Source of the DNA: Levilactobacillus paucivorans
GTDB taxonomy: Bacteria; Bacillota; Bacilli; Lactobacillales; Lactobacillaceae
Assembly (NCBI RefSeq): GCF_001437125.1
Contig: NZ_JQCA01000020.1
Coordinates: forward strand, 17,759 to 81,758
Length of the DNA stretch: 64,000 bases
Reading direction: 5' to 3'
Shown here: one piece after another, positions 8,907 to 19,036 of the stretch
How the letters are laid out: the number at the start of each line of letters is the position of its first letter
Position numbering within the stretch: position 1 is the first letter of the stretch
The notes under the pieces: generated by a model
Databases searched by the model: none
The model's input: only the letters and a program-made list of their open reading frames with translations
What the model was told of the DNA's origin: nothing
Translations under genes and position numbers: made by a program

Positions 8907-10214
8907 ATGGCTGCAAAGTTTGAAAAAAAGGGCACTAATCAAGGCGAACTAACCTTTGAAATTGCTCCTGATAAGATTAACGAAGGCTTGGACAAAGCTT
9001 TCCAACGGACTAAGAAGACTTTATCCGTTCCTGGTTTCCGTAAGGGCCGGGTTCCACGTCAGATCTTTAACCAAATGTATGGTGAAGAAGCCCTCTACCA
9101 AGACGCTTTAAACATCGTCTTGCCAGAAGCTTATGACGAAGCTATCAAGGAAGTTAACATCGAACCAGTTGACCAACCACAAATCGATGTTCAATCGATG
9201 CAAAAGGGCCAAACTTGGGTTTTGAAGGCCGTTGTTACGGTTAAGCCAGATGTTAAGTTGGGTGAATACAAGGGCTTGAGCGTTACGAAGCAAAACACCC
9301 GTGTTTACCAAAAAGACATCGATGCTGAAATCGAAAAGCAACGTCAACAACAAGCTGAATTAGTACTGAAGGAAGACGAAGCCGCTGCTAAGGGCGACAC
9401 TGTTGTGATTGACTTCGACGGTTACGTTGATGGCAAGCAATTTGATGGTGGTAAGGCTGACAACTACTCCCTGGAATTAGGTTCTAACTCCTTCATCCCT
9501 GGTTTCGAAGACCAATTAGTTGGTCACAAGGCTGGCGAAGATGTTGATGTTAAGGTCACCTTCCCTAAGGATTACCAAGCCGAAGACTTACGTGACAAGG
9601 AAGCCACTTTCAAGGTTACCATCCACGAAGTTAAGGAAAAGCAATTACCAGAATTAGATGACGAATTCGCTAAGGACGTTGACGAAGATGTTGACAGTCT
9701 TGAAGAACTCCAAGCTAAGACTAAGGATCAACTGAAGGAACAAAAGACTTCAGCTGCTCACAACGCTATTGAAGACGAAGCCATCAGCGAAGCTGTTGAC
9801 AACGCCGAAATTGCTGACGTCCCAGAAGCTATGCTGAAGGATGACGTTAACCGTCAAATGGACCAATACCTTGCCAACATGCAACAACAAGGTATCGAAC
9901 CTAAGATGTACTTCCAGTTAACTGGAACCACTGAAGATGACTTGCGTAAGCAATTCACTGACGGTGCTGAAAAGCGGGTTAAGACCAACTTGGTTCTTGA
10001 AGCCGTCGTTGAAGCTGAAAAGATCGAACCTTCAGAAGACGAAGTTGCTGCTGAAGTTAAGGACTTGGCTAGCCAATACGGTATGGAAGAAAGTGCCGTT
10101 CGTAACGCCCTTTCTGACGACATGTTGAAGCATGACATTGCCATCAAGAGTGCCGTTGACTTGATTGCCGACTCTGCTAAGCAAGACAAGAAGAAAGACG
10201 ACGACAAGGACTAA
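8907..10214 (+). CDS. tig: Trigger factor, ribosome-associated chaperone
   Basis: Peptidyl-prolyl isomerase and chaperone that binds near the ribosomal exit tunnel. The 435 residues show the three family domains: the N-terminal ribosome-binding part with the GFRKGRVP signature (about residues 44-51), a central FKBP-like domain ([14 protein letters not shown], then [13 protein letters not shown]), and a C-terminal helical arm domain. It ends in a KKDDDKD tail. The ATG follows CGGAGGGGAAATA. The order tig-clpX is conserved in Firmicutes and links nascent-chain folding with protein turnover. Confidence 0.97.
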   Translation: MAAKFEKKGTNQGELTFEIAPDKINEGLDKAFQRTKKTLSVPGFRKGRVPRQIFNQMYGEEALYQDALNIVLPEAYDEAIKEVNIEPVDQPQIDVQSMQKGQTWVLKAVVTVKPDVKLGEYKGLSVTKQNTRVYQKDIDAEIEKQRQQQAELVLKEDEAAAKGDTVVIDFDGYVDGKQFDGGKADNYSLELGSNSFIPGFEDQLVGHKAGEDVDVKVTFPKDYQAEDLRDKEATFKVTIHEVKEKQLPELDDEFAKDVDEDVDSLEELQAKTKDQLKEQKTSAAHNAIEDEAISEAVDNAEIADVPEAMLKDDVNRQMDQYLANMQQQGIEPKMYFQLTGTTEDDLRKQFTDGAEKRVKTNLVLEAVVEAEKIEPSEDEVAAEVKDLASQYGMEESAVRNALSDDMLKHDIAIKSAVDLIADSAKQDKKKDDDKD

Positions 10215-10238
10215 TTAAGTCTGTAAGTATACGTCTTA

Positions 10239-10271
10239 ACCGGGATGACAGTCATTGTTGTCCCGGTTTTT
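10239..10271 (+). terminator. Intrinsic terminator of tig
   Basis: A 12-bp stem with G-U pairs (10239-10250 with 10256-10267) runs into TTTTT. Confidence 0.85.
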
Positions 10272-10332
10272 GTCTCTAATGGCCGAAGACCGGGTCGCCT
10301 GAGGCGAATTGATTTTCTATCATCGAAAACTG

Positions 10333-10341
10333 TGGTATAGT
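10333..10341 (+). promoter_or_regulatory. Extended -10 promoter of clpX
   Basis: TGG directly precedes TATAGT (10336-10341), an extended -10 element. The -35 position (TTTTCT, 10313-10318) is weak. It gives a leader of about 90 nt. Confidence 0.6.
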
Positions 10342-10438
10342 ACCCAAATGATAGGAATTCTGGTTAGTTCATCAGGTTTACTGACCAAGGTGGGCAAAAC
10401 TGATTTAGGCTTAAGCCTGGAGAGAAAGGGTGAGTTGA

Positions 10439-11692
10439 TTGTTTGAAAACACCGAAACAGAAGGCCCAGTGACCTGCTCGTTTTGTGGTAAGTCACAGGA
10501 TCAAGTCAAGAAGATCGTTGCGGGCCCAGGTGTTTACATCTGTAACGAATGTATTGACCTTTGCAAAGAAATCATTGACGAAGAATTTAGCCAAGATGCA
10601 GCGGATACGAATCTCGAAGTTCCAACGCCAGCTGACATTGTCAACACGCTCGACCAATATGTTATCGGTCAGAACGAAGCCAAGCGGACCCTTTCCGTAG
10701 CGGTTTATAATCATTACAAGCGGGTTAACGAAATGGCTCAGGCCGAAGACGACGGTCCCGAATTGCAAAAGAGTAATATTGCGGTTATCGGACCCACTGG
10801 TTCTGGGAAGACTTACCTGGCACAAAGCCTGGCAAAGATCTTAAACGTGCCATTCGCCATTGCTGACGCTACGACGTTAACCGAAGCTGGTTACGTGGGT
10901 GAAGACGTCGAAAACATCCTGCTGAAGCTCCTCCAAAGTGCCGATTACGACGTGGAACGGGCCGAAAAGGGCATCATCTACATTGATGAAATTGATAAGA
11001 TTGCTAAAAAGTCGGAAAATGTTTCCATTACACGAGATGTTTCCGGTGAAGGGGTTCAACAAGCGCTCCTGAAGATCTTGGAAGGGACCATTGCCAACGT
11101 GCCACCTCAGGGCGGCCGTAAGCACCCACAACAAGAATTCATTCAAATCGATACGACCAACATTCTCTTCATCGTTGGTGGGGCATTTGATGGCATTGAC
11201 GGCATCGTTAAGCGTCGTTTGGGTGACCAGACGATTGGTTTTGGTGCCGACAGTAAGGAACAGACGGTCTTGGCCTCAGGCGATAGCCTGATGCAGCACG
11301 TCATTCCAGAAGACCTCCTGCAATTCGGGTTAATTCCTGAATTCATCGGTCGTCTGCCAATTTTGACCGCGCTCGAAAAGCTCGATGAAAATGACTTGGT
11401 TCGCATCTTAACGGAACCTAAGAATGCCTTAGTTAAGCAGTACGAAAAGTTACTGTCACTCGATGGTGTTCAACTAGAGTTCCAACCGGCAGCCTTACGT
11501 GAGATGGCGAAGTTGGCCATTGCCCGTAATACTGGGGCTCGTGGTTTACGGTCAATCATCGAAGATGTCATGCGTGACATCATGTTTGATTTGCCAAGTC
11601 GTGATGACGTTGCCAAGGTGGTTATTACCGCCAAGACGGTGACGGATCATGCCGAACCAGAGATTGAATTAAAGGATCAAAAGGCGTCATAA
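10439..11692 (+). CDS. clpX: ClpX, ATPase subunit of ClpXP protease
   Basis: AAA+ unfoldase that recognises substrates and feeds them to ClpP. The 417 residues have an N-terminal zinc-binding domain (Cys13, Cys16, Cys35, Cys38), Walker A GPTGSGKT near residue 120, Walker [12 protein letters not shown] near residue 180, and the ClpX sensor II region [10 protein letters not shown]. The start is a TTG 8 nt after AAAGGG. clpP is not in this window. The gene follows tig but has its own promoter and terminator. Confidence 0.97.
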   Translation: MFENTETEGPVTCSFCGKSQDQVKKIVAGPGVYICNECIDLCKEIIDEEFSQDAADTNLEVPTPADIVNTLDQYVIGQNEAKRTLSVAVYNHYKRVNEMAQAEDDGPELQKSNIAVIGPTGSGKTYLAQSLAKILNVPFAIADATTLTEAGYVGEDVENILLKLLQSADYDVERAEKGIIYIDEIDKIAKKSENVSITRDVSGEGVQQALLKILEGTIANVPPQGGRKHPQQEFIQIDTTNILFIVGGAFDGIDGIVKRRLGDQTIGFGADSKEQTVLASGDSLMQHVIPEDLLQFGLIPEFIGRLPILTALEKLDENDLVRILTEPKNALVKQYEKLLSLDGVQLEFQPAALREMAKLAIARNTGARGLRSIIEDVMRDIMFDLPSRDDVAKVVITAKTVTDHAEPEIELKDQKAS

Positions 11693-11718
11693 GGTTATAA
11701 GCCACGTCATGTGGTGAA

Positions 11719-11752
11719 AGCGATCAGTCCCGCGGGCTGGTCGCTTTTTTTA
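11719..11752 (+). terminator. Intrinsic terminator of clpX
   Basis: A stem of 9 bp with one G-U pair (11719-11727 with 11737-11745), topped by CCC/GGG, runs into seven T residues. Confidence 0.9.
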
Positions 11753-11841
11753 TGGTGTCAAGGAAGCCGCGTCATGGCCGCGTTTAAGCCAAATAGGGCT
11801 GTGCTTGTTGCCAGAAACTTTCCCAGTCACATGACGTTCTG

Positions 11842-11850
11842 TGTTAGAAT
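11842..11850 (+). promoter_or_regulatory. Extended -10 promoter of ysxC
   Basis: TGT followed by TAGAAT (11845-11850) forms an extended -10 element 34 bp before the ysxC start. No clear -35 is visible. Confidence 0.5.
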
Positions 11851-11884
11851 GATGAAAGATATTTGGAGAGGATGACAGTAACCA

Positions 11885-12481
11885 ATGGAAGTCAATCACG
11901 TAGAATTAGTCATGAGTGCGGTTGATCCCGCCCAGTATCCCACAACGGGGTACCCTGAGATTGCGTTTGTCGGTCGGTCAAACGTGGGGAAATCGTCATT
12001 GACCAATGTGTTGATCAATCGACGCTCGTACGCTCGGACGTCGAGCCAACCGGGGAAGACCCAGACCCTGAATTTTTATAACGTCGAGGACCAGTTGTAT
12101 TTCGTCGACGTCCCCGGGTACGGTTACGCGAAGGTTTCAAAGGCCGCCCGTGAAAAGTGGGGCCACATGATCGAGACTTATTTGACGCAGCGTGATCAAT
12201 TACGCGGCGTCGTCTCGCTCGTTGATGCACGTCACGAACCAACAGAAGCCGACGTTCAGATGTATCAGTGGTTGGCCTACTATGGTCTCCCAACGCTGAT
12301 CGTAGCCACCAAGAGCGACAAGATCGTCCGTGGCAAATGGAACCAAACGGTAAGCCAGATTAAGAAGTCTCTGAACTTGCCAAACACCGATAATATTGTC
12401 ATGTTCTCCGCACCAAAGAAGATTGGCCAAGATACCATTTGGCAATGGATCGAAGAACAAGCCTTTGGGGAGGACGATTAA
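11885..12481 (+). CDS. ysxC: YsxC/EngB ribosome-biogenesis GTPase
   Basis: Small GTPase required for assembly of the 50S subunit. The 198 residues carry the P-loop GRSNVGKSS, the G3 region [10 protein letters not shown] and the G4 motif TKSD (VATKSDKI). The ATG follows GGAGAGGATGACAGTAACC. The clpX-ysxC order is common in Bacilli (as in clpX-lonA-ysxC). A MazG-like gene begins 2 nt after its stop, so the two are likely co-transcribed. Confidence 0.95.
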   Translation: MEVNHVELVMSAVDPAQYPTTGYPEIAFVGRSNVGKSSLTNVLINRRSYARTSSQPGKTQTLNFYNVEDQLYFVDVPGYGYAKVSKAAREKWGHMIETYLTQRDQLRGVVSLVDARHEPTEADVQMYQWLAYYGLPTLIVATKSDKIVRGKWNQTVSQIKKSLNLPNTDNIVMFSAPKKIGQDTIWQWIEEQAFGEDD

Positions 12482-12483
12482 GT

Positions 12484-12783
12484 ATGGAATTTAACGATTA
12501 TCAAAAAGCAGCTAACCGGACGTTGTACGGCAACGAACAGGTCTTGACAAACTGTGCCTTAGGGCTCGCTGGTGAGACGGGCCAAGTGGTCGACCTCGTG
12601 AAGAATTATACCTTTCACGGCCAAGACTTAGATCACGATGCCATTGTGAAAGAAATGGGCGATGTGCTCTGGTACCTGAGCCAGATCGCACAATGGTCCG
12701 ACATTGACTTTGACGAAGTCGCGCAAGCTAACATCAAGCGGCTGAATGCCCGTTACCCACACGGCTATCAACCGAATCGGTAA
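12484..12783 (+). CDS. MazG-like nucleotide pyrophosphohydrolase
   Basis: A 99-residue all-alpha protein of the MazG/NTP pyrophosphatase type, which hydrolyses (d)NTPs to monophosphates. The core is AGETGQVVDLVKNYTF followed by KEMGDVLWYLSQIA: the ExxE-type segment is reduced (GETGQVVD instead of GExxELxE), while the ExxD half (EMGD) is clear. The start is the ATG at 12484, since the longer frame overlaps ysxC and adds non-conserved residues. Substrate unknown; a housecleaning or salvage role is inferred. Confidence 0.8.
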   Translation: MEFNDYQKAANRTLYGNEQVLTNCALGLAGETGQVVDLVKNYTFHGQDLDHDAIVKEMGDVLWYLSQIAQWSDIDFDEVAQANIKRLNARYPHGYQPNR

Positions 12784-12787
12784 ATAA

Positions 12788-12822
12788 AAAGGACCCACGG
12801 GTTAAAATCCCGTGAGTCCTTT
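12788..12822. terminator. Bidirectional terminator between the MazG-like gene and the 62-aa gene
   Basis: A 14-bp stem with one mismatch (12788-12801 with 12809-12822), with A residues on the left and T residues on the right, sits between convergent genes. Confidence 0.85.
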
Positions 12823-12829
12823 AACTTAC

Positions 12830-13018
12830 CTAGTCCTGGTGATGTTCCCGTTCGTACTTGGATTTATCGTTCTTGATTAAACCTTTAGCCCGCTTGTTAT
12901 CCTTGTGGGCATCCTGGCGTTTCAGAAACTTATCCCGCTTAACATCGGTGGGATCCATTTGTGCAAACTTACCGAACATGGAGTCCAGGTCATCTTGGCG
13001 CTTGACTTTCAGGGCCAA
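12830..13018 (-). CDS. Small charged protein, function unknown
   Basis: A 62-residue, very charged protein beginning MALKVKRQDDLDSMFGKFAQMD and ending in a Lys/Asp/His-rich tail. I chose the TTG at 13018 because AAGGAGG lies 8 nt upstream; the GTG at 13027 overlaps that ribosome site and is unlikely. The N-terminal pattern of hydrophobic start, KxQDDL and FxxFAQM resembles short conserved Firmicutes proteins, but I cannot name a function. It is convergent with the MazG-like gene. Confidence 0.65.
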   Translation of the reverse strand: MALKVKRQDDLDSMFGKFAQMDPTDVKRDKFLKRQDAHKDNKRAKGLIKNDKSKYEREHHQD

Positions 13019-13106
13019 TCCAGCCACCTCCTTGTCTTCTTTAGCAGTATCATAGCAGAAACCAGGCGGCTTGTCATTTATTGTGCGGACGGTGAGGGTG
13101 GATTAC

Positions 13107-13135
13107 TTGCACCAAACACGTATTCGGCTTATACT
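13107..13135 (+). promoter_or_regulatory. Promoter of uvrC
   Basis: TTGCAC (13107-13112) and TATACT (13130-13135) are spaced by 17 bp, about 40 bp before the uvrC start. I see no LexA-type box overlapping it. Confidence 0.75.
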
Positions 13136-13173
13136 TTATAAGCTAAATTCTAGAAAATGGGGAGGTTGGGCCG

Positions 13174-14991
13174 TTGGCATCGGAATATTTGGAACATAAA
13201 TTAGCGTTATTACCAGGACTACCTGGTTGCTATCTAATGAAGAATATCAATAGCCAGATCATCTATGTGGGTAAGGCGAAGAACCTAAAGAACCGGGTTC
13301 GCTCGTACTTTAAGAGCAGTCATACCGGGAAAACCGCGCAGTTGGTCAGTGAGATCGTGGATTTTGAAACGATTATCACCTCGACCGACAAGGAAGCCTT
13401 CCTCCTAGAAATTACGCTGATTCAGAAGCATCAACCTTACTTCAACATCAAGTTGAAGCGAGGGACGGGGTACCCCTACATCAAGATTACCAATGAACGT
13501 GATCCCCAATTACTATTAGTGAATGATATTAAAAAGGACGGGGCCTACTACTTTGGACCGTACCCCAATGTTTATGCGGCCGAGGAAACGATTCACTTTT
13601 TACAAAAGGTTTACCCGCTCCGCCGGTGTACCGGTTATCAGGGCCGGCCGTGTCTGTATTATCATATGGGCCAGTGTCTGGGAGCCTGCTTCAAGGAAGT
13701 GCCCGAGGAAGAATACGAGGGTCAGGTTAAGAAGATTAAGTCCTTCTTGAATGGCAACGTGGGACACGCCGAGAAGGAACTAAACGACCGGATGACGACC
13801 GCCGCTGCCGATATGGAATACGAACGGGCTGCCGATTTGCGGGACCAGATTCGTTACATTGAAGCCACGGTTGAAAAACAAAAAATTATTTCCAATGACA
13901 GCACGCCGCGCGACATCTTTAACTTTTATCTCGATAAGGGTTGGTTGTCAATCCAGGTCTTCTTCATTCGTCAAGCGCGGTTGATGAAACGTGAGAAGCG
14001 CCTCTTCCCCGTGGTTAGCACGGCGGAGGAAGAAATTGCCAGCTTCATCGTCCAGTTCTATCAGCGCAAGAATACGGTTCTGCCGCGTGAGATTCTGGTG
14101 CCGGCCTCGATTGACAAGGAAGTCATCGAATCCATGCTCCAGGTTCCCGTTAGAACACCGCAACGCGGGACTAAACGGGACTTGCTGGAGATGGCCGGGA
14201 AGAACGCCAAACTGGTCTTAGAAGAGAAGTTTCGGCTGTTAGAGCTCGACGAGGGTAAGACGACCGGGGCCATGAAGGAAATCACGGATGCCCTGGGCAT
14301 TGCCCCCGGGCATCGGATCGAGGCTTTTGACCACTCCCACATTCAGGGGGCCGATTTGGTTTCCGCGATGGTGGTGTTCGTCGATGGCCAACCGAACAAG
14401 AAACTTTACCGAAAGTATAAGCTTCGAACCGTGGACCATGCGGATGAAACGGCCAGCACCCTTGAGGTCGTTCGCCGGCGTTATGGACGTCTGCTCAAGG
14501 AACATGGAACGATGCCGGATCTCATCCTAATGGATGGGGGCGACATTCAGATGAATGCTGTTAAGGAAGTTCTCGAGGATGAGTTCGACCTGCACATTCC
14601 GGTTGCGGGGATGGTTAAGAATGACCACCATAAGACGGCGGACTTGCTGTTTGGGCCAGACGACCATCACATTCATCTGGATCCCAAGAGTCAAGGCTTC
14701 TATCTGGTACAGCGGATTCAAGACGAGGTTCACCGGTTTGCCATTACGTTCCACCGGCAGGTTCACAGCAAGCACTCGCTGAGTTCACGGTTGGACCGCA
14801 TTCCCGGCGTCGGGCCGAAGACGCGAAATAAATTACTCCGAAAGTTTGGTTCCATGAAGAAGATTGGCACGGCGAGTGTCGATGATTTACGGGCCCTGGG
14901 CATCAGTGAAACGGTGGCCCAGACCATCCGGCTGACCCTTCAGGCGGATACGGCCGAAATTAAAAGTCCCCGCACACCAACTCAGCTTTGA
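13174..14991 (+). CDS. uvrC: UvrC, excinuclease ABC subunit C
   Basis: Endonuclease that makes both incisions around a DNA lesion in nucleotide excision repair. The 605 residues show the N-terminal GIY-YIG domain (GCYLMKN, then IIYVGKAKNLKNRVRSYF), four Cys residues in the RRCTGYQGRPCLYYHMGQCLGAC region, the UVR helical hairpin (MEYERAADLRDQI, about residue 210), the RNase H-like nuclease half (IEAFDHSHIQG, about residue 385) and C-terminal helix-hairpin-helix motifs (RIPGVGPKTRNKLLRKFG). The TTG start follows GGGGAGG. uvrA and uvrB are elsewhere. Confidence 0.97.
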   Translation: MASEYLEHKLALLPGLPGCYLMKNINSQIIYVGKAKNLKNRVRSYFKSSHTGKTAQLVSEIVDFETIITSTDKEAFLLEITLIQKHQPYFNIKLKRGTGYPYIKITNERDPQLLLVNDIKKDGAYYFGPYPNVYAAEETIHFLQKVYPLRRCTGYQGRPCLYYHMGQCLGACFKEVPEEEYEGQVKKIKSFLNGNVGHAEKELNDRMTTAAADMEYERAADLRDQIRYIEATVEKQKIISNDSTPRDIFNFYLDKGWLSIQVFFIRQARLMKREKRLFPVVSTAEEEIASFIVQFYQRKNTVLPREILVPASIDKEVIESMLQVPVRTPQRGTKRDLLEMAGKNAKLVLEEKFRLLELDEGKTTGAMKEITDALGIAPGHRIEAFDHSHIQGADLVSAMVVFVDGQPNKKLYRKYKLRTVDHADETASTLEVVRRRYGRLLKEHGTMPDLILMDGGDIQMNAVKEVLEDEFDLHIPVAGMVKNDHHKTADLLFGPDDHHIHLDPKSQGFYLVQRIQDEVHRFAITFHRQVHSKHSLSSRLDRIPGVGPKTRNKLLRKFGSMKKIGTASVDDLRALGISETVAQTIRLTLQADTAEIKSPRTPTQL

Positions 14992-15016
14992 CGGAATGGT
15001 GGTTTGCCGGTATACT
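14988..15016 (+). promoter_or_regulatory. Promoter of obgE
   Basis: TTGACG (14988-14993, overlapping the uvrC stop) and TATACT (15011-15016) at 17-bp spacing, a near-consensus promoter 60 bp before the obgE start. Confidence 0.78.
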
Positions 15017-15075
15017 GGCTAGCAGGAGACGACGAAAAGCAGCGTTGGCTGGTTTAGAAAACGAGGAAAACAAAT

Positions 15076-16371
15076 ATGTTTGTAGATCAAGTAAAAATTA
15101 GTGTAAAAGCCGGTAAGGGTGGCGACGGTATGGTCGCCTTCCGCCGGGAAAAATTTGTGCCCAATGGGGGACCAGCCGGCGGTGATGGCGGACGCGGTGG
15201 CAACATCGTGTTCAAAGTTGACGAAGGCCTGCGGACCCTGATGGATTTCCGTTACCAACGGAAGTTCAAGGCGAAGAACGGTGGCAACGGGGCGATTAAG
15301 TCCATGACCGGCCGTGGCGCCGAGGACACCATTATCAGTGTGCCGCAAGGAACCACGATCATGAATGATGAGACCGGTGCCGTGATGGGTGACCTGGTTG
15401 CCAGTGATGATTCGGTTATCATCGCGCATGGTGGTCGGGGTGGCCGGGGCAATATCCACTTTGCCTCGCCTAAGAATCCGGCCCCAGAAATTGCCGAAAA
15501 CGGTGAACCTGGCCAAGAGTTTGACATTCGTTTGGAATTAAAGGTGTTGGCCGATGTGGGGTTAGTTGGGTTCCCATCCGTTGGGAAGTCGACGTTATTG
15601 TCCACGGTTACCAGTGCCAAGCCGAAGATTGCCGAGTACCACTTTACCACGTTGGTTCCCAACTTGGGGATGGTTCGGTTACCCGATGGCCGTGACTTTG
15701 TGATGGCCGATTTACCAGGTCTGATTGAAGGAGCTGCCAAGGGTGTCGGTTTAGGCTTCCAGTTCCTTCGTCACGTTGAACGGACGCGGGTGATCCTGCA
15801 TCTGATCGACATGAGTGGCTTGGAGGGACGTAACCCTTACGATGACTTTGAGAAGATTAATGAAGAATTAAAGGCGTATGATCCAGATATCTTGAAACGA
15901 CCACAAATTGTCGTGGCAAATAAGATGGATATGCCCGATTCCGAAGATAACTTGGCACAGTTCAAGGAAGATTTGGCGCAAGACAAGCTGTTGGCGAATA
16001 AGCCTGAAATCTATGCGGTTTCGGCGCTGACGCACAAGGGCTTAACGCCACTTCTCCAACGGACAGCGGACATTTTGGCGGAAACGCCGAAGTTCCCAGT
16101 CAAGCAGGAAGAAACGGTCAAGACGGCCGAATACGACTTCCAGCCAGAACCAGAATTTAAGATTACCCAAGATGCCGATGGTACTTGGATCTTGAGTGGG
16201 GCCAAGTTGGAGAAACTCTTCCAGATGACCGATATCAATCACGACGAAAGTCTCCTACGCTTTGCTCGGCAAATGCGGGGGATGGGTGTCGATGACAGTC
16301 TGCGTGAACATGGTGCCAAGAATGGTGACAGTGTTCAAATCGACGACTTTGTCTTTGAATACATGGCTTAA
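15076..16371 (+). CDS. obgE: Obg/CgtA GTPase
   Basis: Essential GTPase that joins late 50S assembly and responds to guanine nucleotides. The 431 residues have the glycine-rich Obg fold (residues 1-158, with repeats such as GGDGGRGGN), the G domain with GFPSVGKST and [13 protein letters not shown] as G4, and a C-terminal OCT domain (about 350-430) present in Firmicutes. The ATG follows GAGGAAAAC. It has its own promoter and terminator. Confidence 0.97.
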   Translation: MFVDQVKISVKAGKGGDGMVAFRREKFVPNGGPAGGDGGRGGNIVFKVDEGLRTLMDFRYQRKFKAKNGGNGAIKSMTGRGAEDTIISVPQGTTIMNDETGAVMGDLVASDDSVIIAHGGRGGRGNIHFASPKNPAPEIAENGEPGQEFDIRLELKVLADVGLVGFPSVGKSTLLSTVTSAKPKIAEYHFTTLVPNLGMVRLPDGRDFVMADLPGLIEGAAKGVGLGFQFLRHVERTRVILHLIDMSGLEGRNPYDDFEKINEELKAYDPDILKRPQIVVANKMDMPDSEDNLAQFKEDLAQDKLLANKPEIYAVSALTHKGLTPLLQRTADILAETPKFPVKQEETVKTAEYDFQPEPEFKITQDADGTWILSGAKLEKLFQMTDINHDESLLRFARQMRGMGVDDSLREHGAKNGDSVQIDDFVFEYMA

Positions 16372-16383
16372 TTTAGCCGCGAA

Positions 16384-16420
16384 AAAGGCCTCAGGAATTT
16401 TGATCCTGAGGTCTTTCTTT
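16384..16420. terminator. Bidirectional terminator between obgE and the lipoprotein gene
   Basis: A 10-bp stem with one G-U pair (16387-16396 with 16404-16413) with A residues before and T residues after, between convergent genes. Confidence 0.8.
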
Positions 16421-16430
16421 GTGGGCAATT

Positions 16431-17174
16431 TTAGAGAGCCACCTTGAGCCAGCCGGTTGGGGCAATGACTTGCTTCTGGTCGACGTAGGCCCCGTTAAAG
16501 GCGATCTTCACCGACTTGAAGGTTGGCTTTTGTTTTTCACTAGCTAACCCGGTGGCGAAGGTATCGAGCTTGCTACCGGCCGGAATCGTCTTGCCGGCAC
16601 TGGCATCGCTAAGTTGCGCCATGGCGGTTAACCGTTGGGTCTTGGTCAACCGAATGGCTTTGATGCCATCGGTGGTCACGGCCTGTTTTCCCCGGTTAGA
16701 AATGGTAAACTTAACTTGGAGTGTGTAATAGGGACTCTTAATGTTGGGAACATCGAGGGCGTCCGCTGCCATTTGCTTCGCGGCGGCGGTCTTAGCGGTG
16801 TTCTTAATGATCCGAATCGTGGTGATGCGGTAGGTCAGCTTGCCGGACTTAATGGTCGTTTGGGGATGCTTAACTTGACGAAGGTTGAGTTCCGTGCCGA
16901 CCTTGTCAAAGGTATACTGGCCGGTTGACTTGAGGTTACCAGACTTGACGTAGTTCGGGCTCTTGGTCTGACTGGCCGAGGGATGGTAAGTGGCAACCTT
17001 CTTGGATCCAGAGGAGGACACGGCCGCATCCGGTTTAGGGGCGCTGTACTTTTTACTAGAAGCACTGGAGTTCTTGAAACTTGCGGTGCTCTTCTGATCT
17101 GCCGACTGGCAAGCGGTCAATCCTAGTGTGAGGACTGCTAGACCGACGAGCAGTGGTAATTTGACGTGACGCAT
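16431..17174 (-). CDS. Putative cell-surface lipoprotein, function unknown
   Basis: The 247-residue product starts with a lipoprotein signal (hydrophobic residues 6-20, lipobox LTAC with Cys22). A Ser/Lys-rich linker follows to about residue 75. The C-terminal domain of about 160 residues is beta-rich, with alternating hydrophobic residues (YTLQVKFTISNRGKQAV), resembling the immunoglobulin-like DUF4352/DUF5067 type seen in Gram-positive lipoproteins; that placement is inferred from pattern only. A ribosome site (AAGGAG) sits before the ATG. It begins 15 nt after the 91-aa gene on the same strand, so the two probably form an operon. Confidence 0.75.
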   Translation of the reverse strand: MRHVKLPLLVGLAVLTLGLTACQSADQKSTASFKNSSASSKKYSAPKPDAAVSSSGSKKVATYHPSASQTKSPNYVKSGNLKSTGQYTFDKVGTELNLRQVKHPQTTIKSGKLTYRITTIRIIKNTAKTAAAKQMAADALDVPNIKSPYYTLQVKFTISNRGKQAVTTDGIKAIRLTKTQRLTAMAQLSDASAGKTIPAGSKLDTFATGLASEKQKPTFKSVKIAFNGAYVDQKQVIAPTGWLKVAL

Positions 17175-17189
17175 AAGTGAAAACTCCTT

Positions 17190-17465
17190 TCAACCAAACA
17201 AGATTTGATGGGGCACCAGCCGATACCCATAGAGACGCGTGGGTGGGGTGGCCTGCACGAAGAGACCAACGTTTGGGGCGACCTGCTGGGTTCGAGTTCG
17301 AAACTGATCCAGGGTCAGCGGCCGACCCGTTCCCGTAATTAGGAAGAGGCTGTGGTCACGCGTTTGCAGATTGCAGACGGGGAGGTTCCGATCGGCCTGT
17401 TCCCAGTAGAGTGTTAATGCGGGATGCAAGTCGATGGTGGAAAGGTTAAAATCGTTGAGTCGCAT
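17190..17465 (-). CDS. Hypothetical protein paired with the lipoprotein
   Basis: A 91-residue soluble protein with no motif I recognise. It begins MRLNDFNLSTIDLHPALTLY and includes a FLITGTGRPLTLDQF stretch. The ATG at 17465 lies 8 nt after GGAGG; an upstream in-frame ATG seven codons earlier lacks such a site. The gene directly precedes the lipoprotein gene and is likely co-transcribed with it. Confidence 0.65.
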   Translation of the reverse strand: MRLNDFNLSTIDLHPALTLYWEQADRNLPVCNLQTRDHSLFLITGTGRPLTLDQFRTRTQQVAPNVGLFVQATPPTRLYGYRLVPHQILFG

Positions 17466-17566
17466 CGGGAGAGCCTCCTTGTCCAAAACTTACCTCGATT
17501 ATACCGAATTTAAGCACAGAACCCTAGCAAAAATAGTCGTTAGTCGCCGTGACGAGGTATTGAGAG

Positions 17567-17595
17567 TTGCGGTTTGGGTGAAAATCCCCTAAAAT
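17567..17595 (+). promoter_or_regulatory. Promoter of rnz
   Basis: TTGCGG (17567-17572) and TAAAAT (17590-17595) with 17-bp spacing, about 40 bp before the rnz start. Confidence 0.68.
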
Positions 17596-17634
17596 AGTGG
17601 ACGGACTTTAATTATAGATAGGAACGAAAAAAAT

Positions 17635-18588
17635 ATGGAAATTCAATTTTTAGGAACGGGCGCCGGGTCGCCAGGTAAGTTCCGGAATGTCACGAGTACG
17701 GCATTGCGGTTACTCGATGAACGTAACTCGGTGTGGCTGTTCGACGTGGGAGAAGCCACGCAGCATCAGATCTTACGGACGACACTGAAGCCGCGCAAGA
17801 TCGATAAGATTTTTATCACGCATTTGCATGGCGACCATATTTTCGGCCTGCCAGGACTCCTGAGTAGCCGGTCGTTCCAGGGCGGCGATGGCCCATTGAC
17901 CATTTACGGCCCCAGGGGGATTCGACAGTACGTCGAGACCAGCCTGCGGGTTTCTGAGACCAAGCTGTCTTACAAGATTCACTACCAAGAACTCACGACT
18001 GATGGGTTGGTTTTTGAAGACTCCAAGTTTCGGGTATCCGCACGGCGGTTGGATCACAAGATTCTTTGTTTCGGCTATCGGGTCGAAGAAAAGGACCACG
18101 CCGGTGAACTTAACGTGGAGAAATTACGGGCCGATCAGATTCCAGCGGGGCCAGTGTATGGTCAAATGAAGTCGGGTGAGACCGTGACCTTACCGGATGG
18201 CCGGACCATCAATGGTCAGGACTATCTGGGGCCAAGCCAACCAGGGCGAATCGTGGCATTGCTAGGTGATACGCGTCAGACACCTAACGCCGCCAAATTG
18301 GCTGAGAATGCCGATGTCTTGGTTCACGAGAGTACGTTTGCCAAGGGGGAGAGTAAGCTCGCCCGGGCCTACTACCATTCGACGAATATCCAGGCGGCAG
18401 AATTGGCTAAACGGACGCACGTCAAGATGCTTCTGTTAAACCATATCTCCGCGCGTTATACCGGAAAGATGGCGTTGGAACTCCAGAGTCAGGCCCGTGA
18501 CGTGTTCCATAACACGCGGGTCGTCAAGGACTTTGACGAGATCAATGTGCCATTTCAGAAGGTGGCACCAGAAGGGACGCACTCATGA
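17635..18588 (+). CDS. rnz: Ribonuclease Z (tRNA 3' endonuclease)
   Basis: Metallo-beta-lactamase-fold nuclease that cuts tRNA precursors just after the discriminator base; it matters for tRNAs without an encoded CCA, such as the tRNA-Ser in this window. The 317 residues show [14 protein letters not shown], the metal motif THLHGDH (about residue 62), a flexible-arm region, [10 protein letters not shown] and NHISARY. A ribosome site is weak (GGAACGAAAAAA before the ATG). Its stop overlaps the next start (ATGA). Confidence 0.96.
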   Translation: MEIQFLGTGAGSPGKFRNVTSTALRLLDERNSVWLFDVGEATQHQILRTTLKPRKIDKIFITHLHGDHIFGLPGLLSSRSFQGGDGPLTIYGPRGIRQYVETSLRVSETKLSYKIHYQELTTDGLVFEDSKFRVSARRLDHKILCFGYRVEEKDHAGELNVEKLRADQIPAGPVYGQMKSGETVTLPDGRTINGQDYLGPSQPGRIVALLGDTRQTPNAAKLAENADVLVHESTFAKGESKLARAYYHSTNIQAAELAKRTHVKMLLLNHISARYTGKMALELQSQARDVFHNTRVVKDFDEINVPFQKVAPEGTHS

Positions 18589-18974
18589 AAAATCAATGGC
18601 GAATCGTCGTTAGTCTCTTATTAGTCATTATTGTGGCGGTCTTTGCCCTCCTCAATCGGGGCAGTGTGCCCGTTTCCTTCGGGTTTGCCACGGTTCGTTG
18701 GCCCCTCATCTTGCTCCTGTTGGTGTCCATCTTAATTGGTGCCGTCCTGATGATTTTATTCTCAACCATCTCGTCGGTTCAGAAGAAGCGGGCTTACAAG
18801 GAGCTCGAACAGAGCACGACCGAGAAGATTACCAAGTTGCAGGCGGAAAACGCCCAACTTAACAAACGGATTCAAAACTCACAGAGCAAACAAGCTTCTG
18901 GCCAACAGGCCAAAGAAATTAAGGCGCTTCAGACCGAGATTACCGATTTGAAGGCTCAGTTAGCAGCTAAATAA
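18585..18974 (+). CDS. LapA-domain small membrane protein
   Basis: A 129-residue protein with two membrane segments (about residues 5-23 and 38-62; [15 protein letters not shown] in between is typical of the LapA/DUF1049 family), then a coiled coil of about 60 residues ([17 protein letters not shown] and [15 protein letters not shown]) facing the cytoplasm. It overlaps rnz by 4 nt (ATGA). The molecular role in Gram-positive bacteria is unknown. Confidence 0.85.
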   Translation: MKNQWRIVVSLLLVIIVAVFALLNRGSVPVSFGFATVRWPLILLLLVSILIGAVLMILFSTISSVQKKRAYKELEQSTTEKITKLQAENAQLNKRIQNSQSKQASGQQAKEIKALQTEITDLKAQLAAK

Positions 18975-18989
18975 GGACAGGTAGGAAGA

Positions 18990-19017
18990 AGAGTGGTGCC
19001 AGTGACACCGCTCTTTA
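18990..19017 (+). terminator. Weak terminator or attenuator hairpin before recJ
   Basis: A 9-bp stem with one G-U pair (18990-18998 with 19006-19014) followed by only three T residues. It may partly end rnz-lapA transcription or attenuate recJ. Confidence 0.4.
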
Positions 19018-19036
19018 ACCATTTAGAAAGGATGAT

